Shown here: piece after piece, positions 37,739-46,716 of the stretch
Layout: the number at the start of each line of letters is the position of its first letter
Numbering within the stretch: position 1 is the stretch's first letter
NCBI RefSeq assembly: GCF_019264375.1
Contig: NZ_JAHVAI010000002.1
Coordinates: 372,001-436,000 of the forward strand
Source: Sedimentimonas flavescens
GTDB lineage: Bacteria > Pseudomonadota > Alphaproteobacteria > Rhodobacterales > Rhodobacteraceae
Direction of reading: 5' to 3'
Length of the DNA stretch: 64,000 nt
Made by a program: the position numbers and the translations under genes
Notes under the pieces: model-generated
What the model was told of the DNA's origin: nothing
The model's database searches: none
What the model saw: only the letters and a program-made list of their open reading frames with translations

Positions 37739-38940
37739 AGCTCTGCATCGCTCAGGCGCTTGGGGTAGAACCGGACGGCCCGGATCAACGCGGGGCCAGC
37801 GCCAGCCCCCACGCCGGGCACCGCGAAATCAAGCCGGTTGAGCGCGGATGGCTCTGCCCCGCCTGCCGTCGCCACGACACCGCCCGACAGGCACAGCGAC
37901 ATGCCGCTGCCCGACCAGCCAAGCGCGATCGCAACGTCGCTGTGGCTTGGGACGCTGGCCGCACTGTCGAGCAACAACCCCGGCGCGCCGCCGAACCGCG
38001 CGCGCAGCTTTCCACCCGCCGTTCGGTAGAGATCCAGCGCATCCCCCGCCCCGGACAGGCGCGCCAGAGGCACCTCGCCCGCGCAGCGCAGGCGCGCGCG
38101 GAGAAGCAGCGTCCCCTCGGGGGCCGCAAGCCAGCCGCCCCCTGCAAGCCCCGCCGTATCGGCCGCACGGGCGACGACGCTGCCCGAGGTGCCGATGTAT
38201 CCGCTTGGCGCGACGGCTTGCTCGACCTGCATCGCGTGAACGATGACGCTCTGGCCCGAAACCGTGCTGTCCGGCCCGACCCCGAAGGCAGTGGCGCTGA
38301 CCGCGCTGGCCAGCATCATCACGAAACGCAGCAGGTGATACCCTCCGCCCAACGCTAGATTCTCGACATTCGAGATTGTTGCGCCCGAAGAGGTATTCAG
38401 CGTCACCGCCCCCGCCGTGCCGGCCAGTGCGACCGAGGTCACCGGATTGGTCGCCCCGCTGTAAAGAATGCACCGCATCCGCCCGGACGATCCGGCCCGA
38501 TACCAGACTGACACGGCATAAGGAACGTTGGCCGCGAAATTGCCGCTCGGCGGTTGGGCCCGATGCCAGTTCTGGCCCTCCGAGACGACCTCAAGGCCCG
38601 GAAACAGGCCGTGGGCATTCTCCGACAACTGGGTGCGCTGCGTGCTGCCGATGATTGACCAGCCCGCAGCGGTCGCGACCGACTGCGTCACAAGGTTGCT
38701 GCGCGCCGGATCGACGATCACGCCTTGCCCCAGACCATCGACGGCGCGCGGGCCAAGCCGCGCCCCGGTGACGGGCTGAGCAACCTGCTGACCGCCCACC
38801 GCGTAAAGCCCCGCCGCATAATCGAGCACAAGCGAGGGCACCGCCCCCGAGCCTGACAGGTATGGCACCAGCCATGCCGCCACGGTGGCGCGGCACCGCG
38901 CCACCGCCCGGGCCGGAAGGGAAAGACCGGGAAACAGCAT
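37720..38940 (-). CDS. GTA/phage-type head-spike fibre with carbohydrate-binding fold (GhsB-like)
   Basis: A 406-residue protein with no signal peptide, rich in Gly, Ala, Ser and Val. Middle part: DPARSNLVTQSVATAAGW, then beta-rich strands and VHAMQVEQAVAPSGYIGTSG followed by VVARAAD, the pattern of phage spike/fibre carbohydrate-binding domains. The C-terminus is a LamG-like sandwich (GTLLLRARLRCAG; DVAIALGWSGSGMSLCLSGG). It is the second gene of a two-gene operon after a spike-base gene and matches the GhsA-GhsB arrangement of R. capsulatus GTA. Fold assignment is by pattern only. Confidence 0.7.
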   Translation of the reverse strand: MLFPGLSLPARAVARCRATVAAWLVPYLSGSGAVPSLVLDYAAGLYAVGGQQVAQPVTGARLGPRAVDGLGQGVIVDPARSNLVTQSVATAAGWSIIGSTQRTQLSENAHGLFPGLEVVSEGQNWHRAQPPSGNFAANVPYAVSVWYRAGSSGRMRCILYSGATNPVTSVALAGTAGAVTLNTSSGATISNVENLALGGGYHLLRFVMMLASAVSATAFGVGPDSTVSGQSVIVHAMQVEQAVAPSGYIGTSGSVVARAADTAGLAGGGWLAAPEGTLLLRARLRCAGEVPLARLSGAGDALDLYRTAGGKLRARFGGAPGLLLDSAASVPSHSDVAIALGWSGSGMSLCLSGGVVATAGGAEPSALNRLDFAVPGVGAGAGPALIRAVRFYPKRLSDAELQGLTA

Positions 38941-39206
38941 CAGACATGCACCATCGCGAAGATGCCGCTGGCCGTGGTACCCGTGGCCCGCACCCGCCGG
39001 ACCGCAACCGGCAGGATCGACTTGTCAGCGACCGAGACGGTGCGCACCGCGCCCGCTAGCGTCACGAAGCTGACCGCGCCACCGGTCTCGACGTAAAGCG
39101 CCGAGGCGACATCGGTCAGATCAGCGCCATCGGCGGGGCTCACCGGCACCATATCCAGCGCGGGGCCATGCAGCGCCGGGGCGCGATTCTCGAAGGGGTT
39201 ACGCAT
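38940..39206 (-). CDS. Spike base protein, RCAP_Rcc01079 (GhsA) family
   Basis: An 88-residue protein starting MRNPFENRAPALHGPALDMV. The core DLTDVASALYVETGGAVSFV, then SILPVAVRRVRATGTTASG, is the typical spike-base family pattern. In R. capsulatus the corresponding protein anchors head spikes of the gene transfer agent that bind the cell capsule. The start 39206 is preferred (GAGGAACC 8 bp ahead) over upstream in-frame ATGs. The stop overlaps the fibre ATG by 1 nt (TGATG). Confidence 0.8.
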   Translation of the reverse strand: MRNPFENRAPALHGPALDMVPVSPADGADLTDVASALYVETGGAVSFVTLAGAVRTVSVADKSILPVAVRRVRATGTTASGIFAMVHV

Positions 39207-39401
39207 TGTCGGTTCCTCGATATTTGATCCATCGGCCATAGGCCTTGCGCGACAAATCATTGGGAAAACCGCTGCATTTTCCCTGAACGGAGCGTTCGCT
39301 GCCACGCGCGGCGCAAAAAACCCTGTCATTTGGCCACGTTGACTATCGCGCGCGCTGGCTGTCTAGCTAGGCACAGGCATTCGCTATCCCGAGGGCCAGA
39401 G

Positions 39402-40655
39402 ATGACCGACACGATCCTGAGACTTGCCGTCGCCCTTGCGATCGGCCTGCTGGTCGGGCTCGAACGCGGCTGGCGCGAGCGCGATCAGCCCGAGGGCAGC
39501 CGCACCGCCGGGCTGCGCACCTTCGGCATCTTCGGCCTTCTGGGCGGGATCTTCGCCGCCATCAGCGCGGCGATGGATGCCCCGATCGTTCTGGCCGCCG
39601 CCTACCTGGGCTTTGCGCTGCTGTTCGGCGCGTTCCAGTATCACGAGGCCGCCCATGAGGACACGTTCAGCGCAACCGGCCTGATGGCGGGCCTGGGTGT
39701 CTTCGGACTGGGGGCACTGGCGGTGGTGGGCGATTATCAGGTGGCCGCGGCCGCGGGCGCCGCCCTGACCGCCGTGCTGGCCAGCCGCGAATGGCTGCAC
39801 GCGGTGTTGCGCAAACTGTCCTGGGTCGAGCTGCGCTCGGCTGTCGTTCTGGCGGTGATGACCGTGATCGTGCTGCCGATGCTGCCCAACCGCACGATCG
39901 ACCCCTGGGGCGGGCTCAATCCGTGGGAGATCTGGTTCTTCACGGTTCTGATCGCCACGATTTCCTTTGCCGGTTACATCGCGGTTCAGATGCTTGGGCC
40001 ACGCCGCGGACTTCTGCTGAGCGGCCTTGCCGGGGCAGTCGTGTCCTCCACCGCCGTGACGGTCGCGCTGGCCCGAATGGCGCGCGCCAACCCCTACCCG
40101 CGCAGACTTGCCGGCACGGCCGCGCTGGCCGCAACGGTTTCGCTGCTGCGCGTCAGCATCATTGTGGGGTTCCTCGCGCCGCAGATCGCGGTGCAGATCC
40201 TGCCCGGCACGCTTGCCGCAGCGCTGGTGATGGCGCTTCTGGGCGGGCTTGCGCTGTCGCAAGACGGCACCTCCTCGGTCGAGCAAGGCGATATCCGCAA
40301 CCCGTTCGAGCTACGCGCGCTCTTGGCCTTCGCCGGCTTCTTTGCCCTTGTTTCGATGGCGAACGCTGCGGTTGTGGACTGGTTCGGCGAGATAAGCCTG
40401 CTGGCCACCTCGGCCCTCTCGGGCATGTTCGACGTCGATGTCGCGGTTCTGGGCGCGGTGCGGCTGAACGGCGGCCCGATCGGCACCGACCTGATCGCGA
40501 CTGCGATCCTGATCGCGCTAAGCTCGAACGCGTTCGGGCGGCTGTTTCTGGCGGCGATGGCCGGTCCGCGCAAGTTCTGGGTACCGCTGGCCGGGGCGAC
40601 GCTGGTCGCGCTGCTCGCAGGGGGGCTGGCCTATTACGTGATGCTGAGGGTCTGA
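39402..40655 (+). CDS. MgtC/SapB N-terminal domain with DUF4010 membrane protein
   Basis: Membrane protein of 417 residues. The MgtC-type domain (about residues 5-140; LAIGLLVGLERGWRERD, SRTAGLRTFGIFGLLGG) is fused to the DUF4010 helical region (residues 180-415), the usual form in many proteobacteria. Relatives are linked to Mg2+/acid stress, but the transport function is unproven. The ATG at 39402 matches the family start. Its end overlaps the convergent nnrS by 22 bp. Confidence 0.88.
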   Translation: MTDTILRLAVALAIGLLVGLERGWRERDQPEGSRTAGLRTFGIFGLLGGIFAAISAAMDAPIVLAAAYLGFALLFGAFQYHEAAHEDTFSATGLMAGLGVFGLGALAVVGDYQVAAAAGAALTAVLASREWLHAVLRKLSWVELRSAVVLAVMTVIVLPMLPNRTIDPWGGLNPWEIWFFTVLIATISFAGYIAVQMLGPRRGLLLSGLAGAVVSSTAVTVALARMARANPYPRRLAGTAALAATVSLLRVSIIVGFLAPQIAVQILPGTLAAALVMALLGGLALSQDGTSSVEQGDIRNPFELRALLAFAGFFALVSMANAAVVDWFGEISLLATSALSGMFDVDVAVLGAVRLNGGPIGTDLIATAILIALSSNAFGRLFLAAMAGPRKFWVPLAGATLVALLAGGLAYYVMLRV

Positions 40656-41764
40656 CCCGCGCGCCGCGCACTCAGGACCGGATGGGGGAGATCGCGCCAC
40701 AGGGCGGCCAGCGCCGCGCACAGAAAGCAGCCCCAACCCGCGCACCAGACCAGCGCGGATAGGCGCAACCCTTCGGGCAACAACTCGGGCGCCAGCCGCA
40801 AGGGCACTGACAACCAGATCAGACCAAACCCGGCGCGCAGCCAGCGCCCCGGCACCAGTCGCCCCGGTGCGCGGCGCATATAGGCGCGCCCGGCAACGGC
40901 GAAAACCATTCCCCCCATCGCGCCCAGTGCCAGCATATGCAGGTATCGGCCCAGAGAACCACCCGCCGCGAACAACAGCTCACCTCCCGCCAGTGCCATC
41001 CCCGCAGGCAGCCAAAGCCACGCCAGAAGCAAGAGCATCAGATCGCCCTGCCCTGACGCCGCCCGCATCGGCCAGCGCAGCATGCGCAAGATCTGCGCGC
41101 AGGCCGCCAGTATCGTTGCCACGCCCAGGATTTGCGGGCCTACACCCACGGCAGCGAAGACCGGCAGAGCCAGCACAGTAGAGTCTGCAAAGGCATTCGC
41201 CCAAGACCATGCCCGTCCACCATCGTCCCCTGCGCGGGCACGCAAGAACGCGGGCACAATGCGCCCTCCGACCACAGCGATCAGCGCACCGAAACCAAAG
41301 ATCAACGTCGTCGCATCCGGTTCGTGGCCGCTCAGCAGCGCCGTTTCGGCGGCACACAGCGCAAGCGGCATCGACGCAATGGGCAAGCGTCGCCAACGCC
41401 GCGCGGCCCAGACCGCCTGAATAAGAATTGCCGCGAGCAACGCCGGATAAAGTAGCCCAAGCCAGCCCCAGCCTGCCGAATAGCCGATGCGCCCCGCGCA
41501 CCATGCCGCGACCACGGCCTGCGTCAGCCCCGGCGTGAACCGTCGCCCCGTCCAATGCGTGGCGGCAGTCAGCAGATAGCCGCCAATTGCCGCGCCCCCC
41601 ATGCCGAACATCAACTCATGGCGGTGCCATGCGACAGGGTCGGCAGGCCAGCCTCCCGGATCGAGCACCCAGACCAGCGGCACCACGGCTGCCCAAAGAC
41701 CGGCCAGAGCAAACAAGCTCAGGTGGGGCACCCGCCAGGGGGCCGACAAGACCGTCATCCTCAC
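40634..41764 (-). CDS. nnrS: NnrS family haem-copper membrane protein
   Basis: A 12-helix membrane protein of about 376 residues. WHRHELMFGMGGAAIGGYLL, then THWTGRRF, is the NnrS signature with putative metal-ligand His; RIVPAFLRAR and YLHMLALGAMGGMVF follow. NnrS relieves nitrosative stress and is co-regulated with denitrification. A GTG start at 41764 overlaps the ubiX stop (GTGA); ATG 41758 is the alternative. It is last in ubiD-ubiX-nnrS, downstream of an FNR-type box. Confidence 0.9.
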   Translation of the reverse strand: MRMTVLSAPWRVPHLSLFALAGLWAAVVPLVWVLDPGGWPADPVAWHRHELMFGMGGAAIGGYLLTAATHWTGRRFTPGLTQAVVAAWCAGRIGYSAGWGWLGLLYPALLAAILIQAVWAARRWRRLPIASMPLALCAAETALLSGHEPDATTLIFGFGALIAVVGGRIVPAFLRARAGDDGGRAWSWANAFADSTVLALPVFAAVGVGPQILGVATILAACAQILRMLRWPMRAASGQGDLMLLLLAWLWLPAGMALAGGELLFAAGGSLGRYLHMLALGAMGGMVFAVAGRAYMRRAPGRLVPGRWLRAGFGLIWLSVPLRLAPELLPEGLRLSALVWCAGWGCFLCAALAALWRDLPHPVLSARRAGQTLSIT

Positions 41765-42327
41765 CCCGTCCAGGCGCTCGCCCTAGGCGCGCCAAGCCCG
41801 AGCAGATCGACCGCCCGCGCCGCAATCTGGCGCGAGATGTCATCGACGCTTTCGGGCATCAGATACCACGCGGGCACCGGGGGCATCACCACCGCCCCCA
41901 TTTCGGTCACCGAGGTCATGTTGCGCAGGTGCGCAAGCGTCAGCGGCGCCTCGCGCGCCAGCAGCACAATCCTGCGCCGCTCTTTCAGTTGCACCGAGGC
42001 CGCGCGGGTGAGCAGGTTGTCGTCCAGCCCCTGCGCGATGGCCGCGAGACTGCGCATCGAACAGGGCGCCACGATCATTCCGGCGACAGGCGCCGAGCCC
42101 GAGGCAATCGACGCCCCGATATCTCCGATCGGGTGATGGCGATCCACAAGGCTGCGCAGTTCCTCCTGCGCGGCAGGGCCGCATTCGGTGGCCAAGGTGC
42201 GCGCGGCTGCGGCGCTGGTCACCAGATCGATTTCCGCACCGAGCGCGCGCAGATGGCGCGCGACCCAAAGGCCAAGCGCCGCGCCGGACGCGCCGGATAC
42301 TCCCAAGACGACGCGCGGTGCGCTCAT
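41761..42327 (-). CDS. ubiX: Flavin prenyltransferase UbiX
   Basis: Enzyme of 188 residues that makes prenylated FMN, the cofactor of UbiD. FMN-binding VVLGVSGASGAALGLWV and the conserved APCSMRSLAAIAQG, REAPLTLAHLRNM and PPVPAWYLMPES are all present. It is coupled to ubiD (ATGA overlap) and to nnrS. With ubiD it supplies the decarboxylation step of ubiquinone synthesis. Confidence 0.95.
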   Translation of the reverse strand: MSAPRVVLGVSGASGAALGLWVARHLRALGAEIDLVTSAAAARTLATECGPAAQEELRSLVDRHHPIGDIGASIASGSAPVAGMIVAPCSMRSLAAIAQGLDDNLLTRAASVQLKERRRIVLLAREAPLTLAHLRNMTSVTEMGAVVMPPVPAWYLMPESVDDISRQIAARAVDLLGLGAPRASAWTG

Positions 42328-43832
42328 GGCATTCCCTCCGGCAGATGGCGCGCGAGAATGTCCAGCGCGGCGGCCTCATCTTCGGGGGTCATGCGCATCA
42401 CCGTGCCCCAGTCGCGCGTGGTCTCGGGGCCGATCTTGTTCGTCGCATCGATCCCCATCTTTCCGGCAAGGCCCGGCTGAGGAGACGCGAAATCGAGGTA
42501 ATCCATGGGCGTGTCATTGAGGATCATCACATCGCGCGACGGATCCATGCGCGTCGCAAGCGCCCAGGCGATGTCGTCCCAGTTCGAGGGGTCCAGATCA
42601 TCATCCACGACGATGATCGCCTTGGTATAGCTGAACTGCGGAAGCATCCCCCAAAGCGCCATCATCACGCGCCGCGCCTGCCCCGGATAGCGCTTGTCGA
42701 TGCTGACGACCGCCATCCGGTAGGAACAGGCGGCAGGCGGCAGCCACAGATCGCGTATCTCGGGGATCTGGGCGCGGATCGTTGGCAGGGCGAGCTTGTT
42801 GAAGACCTCACCGATGATCGCGGGTTCATCCGGCGGGCGGCCGGTATAGGTGGACAGGTAAAGTGCATCCGCGCGCCGCGTAACCGCGCTGACCTGCATC
42901 ACCGGGAAGGGCTCGGCCGCGTTATAGTAGCCGGTGTGATCGCCGAACGGCCCCTCTGGCGCGGCTTCCGCGGGAGAGACCCAGCCCTCGATCACCATCT
43001 CGGCGTCGGCGGGAATCAGCAGCGGGACGGAGCGCGCGGGGGTCAGGCGTGGGCGCGCGCCCCCCAGAACACCGGAAAACCCAAGCTCCGAGACCGTTTC
43101 GGGCAGCGGCAGCGCGGCGGACAGAAGCAACCCCGGCGCGGCGCCAAGGACGATGGCAACGGGCATAGGCTCGCCCGCGCGGGCCCAACCGCGATGATGT
43201 GCGGCCCCGCCCCGATGCGCCAGCCAGCGCATGATCAGCCGGTCGCGCCCGATCACCTGCACCCGGTAAACCCCTGCGTTATAGCGCGACACGCTGTCTG
43301 CCTCGGTGCCATAGGGGCGTGTCAGCACCACAGGCCATGTGATCAGGGGGCCAGCATCGCCCGGCCAGTGCGTTTGAACGGGCAAGCCGCCAAGGTCGAT
43401 CGCGCCGCCTTCCTCGACCACCTCCTGCACCGCCGGGTGCGAGACCATCTTGGGTCGCGTTGCCAGTGCCGCACGCAGCATCGGCCAGCGCGAAAGCGCA
43501 TCGCGCATCCCTTCTGGCGGGGTCGGTGCGCGCAGCGCCGCCAGGAACTCGCCGAGATCGGGCAGGCTCTCGGCACTTACGCCAAGCCCCGCGGCGACCC
43601 GATCTGTCGTGCCAAAGAGATTGGTGACCACCGGAATGCCCGAGACCCGCCCATCCGCCAGCACCGGCGTATCGAAGCGAAGCGCCGGGCCGCCGCGTTC
43701 CAGCGCGGCGCGATGAACGGCGGTCATGCGATGGCGCACCGAAACCGGCTCAGAGATCGTCGCAAGCTGGTTCTGGGCCGCGCACCAATCGAGAAAATCG
43801 CGCAGCGTGCGGAAGGCGGGAAGTTGGCGCAT
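42324..43832 (-). CDS. ubiD: UbiD-family 4-hydroxy-3-polyprenylbenzoate decarboxylase
   Basis: Decarboxylase of 502 residues using prenyl-FMN. Conserved elements include RDRLIMRWLAHRGGAAHH, the E(X)nR-E-type region APEGPFGDHTGYY and VVDDDLDPSNWDDIAWALAT. The ATG at 43832 (MRQLPAFRTLRDFLDW) is preferred over a longer frame because AGGAACGG precedes it. Divergent from ubiT, sharing an FNR-type box. Its placement suggests a dedicated anaerobic copy; whether a second ubiD exists cannot be seen. Confidence 0.93.
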   Translation of the reverse strand: MRQLPAFRTLRDFLDWCAAQNQLATISEPVSVRHRMTAVHRAALERGGPALRFDTPVLADGRVSGIPVVTNLFGTTDRVAAGLGVSAESLPDLGEFLAALRAPTPPEGMRDALSRWPMLRAALATRPKMVSHPAVQEVVEEGGAIDLGGLPVQTHWPGDAGPLITWPVVLTRPYGTEADSVSRYNAGVYRVQVIGRDRLIMRWLAHRGGAAHHRGWARAGEPMPVAIVLGAAPGLLLSAALPLPETVSELGFSGVLGGARPRLTPARSVPLLIPADAEMVIEGWVSPAEAAPEGPFGDHTGYYNAAEPFPVMQVSAVTRRADALYLSTYTGRPPDEPAIIGEVFNKLALPTIRAQIPEIRDLWLPPAACSYRMAVVSIDKRYPGQARRVMMALWGMLPQFSYTKAIIVVDDDLDPSNWDDIAWALATRMDPSRDVMILNDTPMDYLDFASPQPGLAGKMGIDATNKIGPETTRDWGTVMRMTPEDEAAALDILARHLPEGMP

Positions 43833-43856
43833 CTTGTATCCGTTCCTGTTCCAAGC

Positions 43857-43926
43857 GGCATAGCAGCGCGTCGATGCGGGCAACTTGAGAATGGTCAAGT
43901 CGCCCCGAGTCGCGGCGCGCTATTAA
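43857..43926. promoter_or_regulatory. Bidirectional FNR-type promoter between ubiD and ubiT
   Basis: TTGAG-AATG-GTCAA (43885-43898) matches the TTGA-N6-TCAA pattern of FNR/FnrL/DNR sites. To the right TATTAA (43921-43926) and to the left, on the minus strand, TATGCC (43857-43862) are each centred exactly 32.0 bp from the box centre, the class II geometry. Predicted transcript starts are near 43932 and 43851. The right -10 is strong, the left weaker. Confidence 0.7.
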
Positions 43927-43972
43927 CGCCCCAGACCGGCACAGACCGGTGCCAGACCATCAGGACCACCCC

Positions 43973-44515
43973 TTGTCGCAGCCCCTCGACGACATCCCGA
44001 TCTTTCCGCGCCTTCCGGCGCGCTTCCTGCGTGTGGCCCCGCTGGCCCCCGTCGCCCTCGCGCTGAACCGCTTTGCGCGGCGCGTGGCGCGCACTCACCC
44101 TTCCATGTTTCGCCGCATGGGCAACTATGCCCATGCGCGCTTCGAGATCGATCCGACAGACCTACCCTTCGTCATCGTGATCGAGCCACGTGGCGGCGCT
44201 CCCCTTGTCGCGCTGTCACGTCAGCCCAAGCCCTGCGATGCACGCATCGCAGGGCCTTTGGCGGCCCTGCTGGGAATGGTCCACGGCGCCTATGACGGGG
44301 ATGCACTGTTCTTTTCGCGCGATCTGACCGTCGAGGGCGATACCTCGGCCGTTCTGGCGCTGCGCAATGCGATCGACGCGGCGGAGCTGGATCTGGGCGC
44401 GGAACTGGCCGAGGCGCTTGGCCCTGCATCGGGCCTCGTGCGCAGACTGACCGAATTCGGCGAGCGGCGCACCGGCGTTGCCCTGAGCCGACACGAGGAG
44501 ATCGAGACTTGGTAA
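43973..44515 (+). CDS. ubiT: UbiT, SCP2-domain lipid-binding factor for O2-independent ubiquinone synthesis
   Basis: An SCP2-like protein of about 180 residues (LARTHPSMFRRMGN-type core; FVIVIEPRGG; DALFFSRDLTVEGDTSAVLA, AL.NAIDAAELDL). UbiT binds isoprenoid intermediates and works with UbiUV under anoxia. I chose TTG at 43973 because AGGA is correctly placed; a GTG at 43949 would sit only about 17 nt after the predicted transcript start and lacks a ribosome binding site. The stop overlaps ubiU by one base (TAATG). Confidence 0.88.
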   Translation: MSQPLDDIPIFPRLPARFLRVAPLAPVALALNRFARRVARTHPSMFRRMGNYAHARFEIDPTDLPFVIVIEPRGGAPLVALSRQPKPCDARIAGPLAALLGMVHGAYDGDALFFSRDLTVEGDTSAVLALRNAIDAAELDLGAELAEALGPASGLVRRLTEFGERRTGVALSRHEEIETW

Positions 44516-45492
44516 TGGAAATCGTCTGCCCGGCGGGCACCCCGGCGGCGCTGCGCGCGGCGGTCAAGGCGGGGGCGCATACCGTTTATTGTGGCTTTGC
44601 CGACGAGACCAACGCCCGCAACTTCCCTGGGCTGAACTTCGACCGCGACGAGATGCGCGACAGCATCGCATTCGCCCATGATCACGGCGCCAAGGTTCTG
44701 ATCGCCATCAACACCTATCCGCGCGCCGGGGACGAGGCGCTGTGGCATCGCGCCGTCGCCGATGCCGCGAAATGCCGTGCCGATGCCGTCATTCTGGCCG
44801 ATATCGGCCTGCTGGCCTTCGCGCACCAGAACTTCCCCGAGTTGCGCCGCCATCTTTCGGTGCAGGCCGCTGCCGCGAACGCCGACATCGTCAATTTCTA
44901 CGGCCGCACCTTCGGGGTAAAGCGCGTCGTACTGCCGCGCGTCCTGACTGTGCCCGAGATCGCAGCGATCAATGCCGAGACCGAGGTGGAGACCGAAGTC
45001 TTTGTCTTCGGCGGCCTGTGCGTCATGGCCGAGGGGCGCTGTTCGCTGTCATCCTACGCGACGGGCAAGTCGCCCAACATGAACGGCGTCTGCTCGCCCG
45101 CAAGCCATGTGGAATACCACGAACAAGACGGGCAACTGGATGCGCGCCTTGGCGGCTACACGATCCACCGCGTCGGCAAGGGCGAACCCGCCCCCTACCC
45201 GACCCTGTGCAAGGGGTGCTTCAGCGCGGGCAGCAAGACCGGCCACCTCTTCGAAGACCCGGTCAGCCTGAACGCCGAGGCGCTGATGCCGCAGCTTCAG
45301 AAAGCGGGCGTCACCGCGCTCAAGATCGAGGGGCGGCAACGCTCGGTGTCCTATGTCTCGCAGGTGGTGCGCAACTTCCGCGCCGCGGTGGACGCGCTCG
45401 ACGCGGGGCGCGCCATGCCCGAGGGGATGCTGGTGCGCCTGTCCGAGGGGCAGGCCAACACCACCGGCGCCTATCGCAAGACCTGGAGATGA
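44515..45492 (+). CDS. ubiU: UbiU, O2-independent ubiquinone hydroxylation protein
   Basis: A U32-peptidase-like protein of 325 residues. Counting from this ATG, Cys169, Cys176, Cys193 and Cys232 (GGLCVMAEGRC, NGVCSPA, LCKGC) fall at the same numbers as the [4Fe-4S] ligands reported for E. coli UbiU. UbiU-UbiV hydroxylates the ubiquinone ring without O2, with prephenate as oxygen donor in E. coli. It overlaps ubiV by 4 bp. Confidence 0.95.
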   Translation: MEIVCPAGTPAALRAAVKAGAHTVYCGFADETNARNFPGLNFDRDEMRDSIAFAHDHGAKVLIAINTYPRAGDEALWHRAVADAAKCRADAVILADIGLLAFAHQNFPELRRHLSVQAAAANADIVNFYGRTFGVKRVVLPRVLTVPEIAAINAETEVETEVFVFGGLCVMAEGRCSLSSYATGKSPNMNGVCSPASHVEYHEQDGQLDARLGGYTIHRVGKGEPAPYPTLCKGCFSAGSKTGHLFEDPVSLNAEALMPQLQKAGVTALKIEGRQRSVSYVSQVVRNFRAAVDALDAGRAMPEGMLVRLSEGQANTTGAYRKTWR

Positions 45493-46397
45493 CTATGGAA
45501 CTGACCGTCGGTGCCGTGCAGTTTTTCTGGAAGCCGGAATTCTGGGCGCAGTTTCACGCCGATCTCGCCGATGCTCCGGTGGACCGGGTGGTTCTGGGCG
45601 AGCTTGTCTGCTCGAAACGCCTGCCCTTCTACCAGGATCTGATCCCCGAGGCCGTGGCGACGTTGCAGGCTGCGGGCAAAGAGGTTGTGCTGACCAGCCT
45701 TGCTCTGATCACCCTGCGGCGCGAGCGCAAGCTGATGGCGGAACTGGCCGAGATGGGCGTCGAGATCGAGATCAACGACCTGACCGCGCTGGCCTATCTG
45801 CCCGAAGGCACGGCTTTCTCGGTCGGACCGCTCGTCAATGCCTATAACGAGGGCACGCTCGCCTGGCTTGCCGCACGCGGTGCCACGCGGATCAGCCTGC
45901 CGCCCGAATTGCCGCTTGGCTCGATCCGGGTGCTTGCACAGGCGGCCAAGGCGCTTGGTGTTCAGATCGAGGTCTGGGGCCACGGACGGCTGCCGCTGGC
46001 GATCTCGGGGCGCTGCTACCACTCGCGCCTCTACGGGCGGCCCAAGGACAATTGCCAATATGCCTGCGAGGAAGACCCCGATGGCCGCCCGGTCGAGACG
46101 CTCGACCAGCAGCCCTTTCTGGCGATCAACGGGGTGCAGACGCTCTCGGACACGCATGCCTGCACACTGAACCAGATCGACGCATTGCGCGACGCAGGTG
46201 TCGCAGCCCTGCGGCTCTCGCCGCAGTCGCAGCGATTCGCCGATCTGTGCCGAATCTACCGGGCGATGCTGGAGGGCTCTGTCGCGCCCGAGGCCGCGAT
46301 CGCGCAACTTACCGCGCTGACACCCGAGGTTCGGCTCAGCGACGGCTTCATCGACGGCGCGCGGGGCGTTGCCTGGTCAGTAGAATCGACCGCATAG
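45489..46397 (+). CDS. ubiV: UbiV, O2-independent ubiquinone hydroxylation protein
   Basis: Partner of UbiU, 302 residues from the overlapping ATG (an internal ATG 6 bp later gives the E. coli-like length). [4Fe-4S] ligand candidates are the Cys in LGELVCSKR and those in SGRCYHSRLYG and KDNCQYACEED. The start/stop overlap with ubiU fits a heterodimer made in equal amounts. It is the last gene before the napF promoter region. Confidence 0.95.
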   Translation: MTMELTVGAVQFFWKPEFWAQFHADLADAPVDRVVLGELVCSKRLPFYQDLIPEAVATLQAAGKEVVLTSLALITLRRERKLMAELAEMGVEIEINDLTALAYLPEGTAFSVGPLVNAYNEGTLAWLAARGATRISLPPELPLGSIRVLAQAAKALGVQIEVWGHGRLPLAISGRCYHSRLYGRPKDNCQYACEEDPDGRPVETLDQQPFLAINGVQTLSDTHACTLNQIDALRDAGVAALRLSPQSQRFADLCRIYRAMLEGSVAPEAAIAQLTALTPEVRLSDGFIDGARGVAWSVESTA

Positions 46398-46716
46398 CAA
46401 GCTTCACAAATTCCACGGATTTCTTGATGCCGCAAAGCGGCATGCAAATGACTTTGGTCAAGGTGCGGCAAACTTCACCTTGGTATCCACCGCCTGAACG
46501 AAGCGAACGCCTTGGGCCCCGGGCCAACAAAGCAATAGCCATGTCAGCGGTTTTACCTTTCTTGCCCCGCCAGACTGAAAGCGTCACCACGTTCTTTTCT
46601 TCCTCGAAGTCAATTCTGCTAATTGACGCAGATCAACGGAATCATCCGGACGTGATGCTAGGGACTTTGCTATGGTTCAGATAGCGTCACCTATTCAACC
46701 CGGAGCCCACAAGCCG
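46398..46716 (+). promoter_or_regulatory. 319-bp spacer and FNR-type nap promoter
   Basis: No gene was found in this comparatively A/T-rich stretch. ATGCCGC-AAA-GCGGCAT (46427-46443) is a hairpin 30 bp past ubiV, possibly its end. TTGAC-GCAG-ATCAA (46623-46636) is an FNR-type box, and TAGGGA (46659-46664) is centred exactly 32.0 bp downstream, giving a predicted transcript start near 46671 and a leader of about 46 nt. Confidence 0.72.

Noticed and set aside
46348-46590. Possible transposase remnant or small gene on the minus strand before napF
   Set aside because: The 80-codon frame crosses the ubiV end and resembles no transposase segment I could identify; no terminal inverted repeats were seen.
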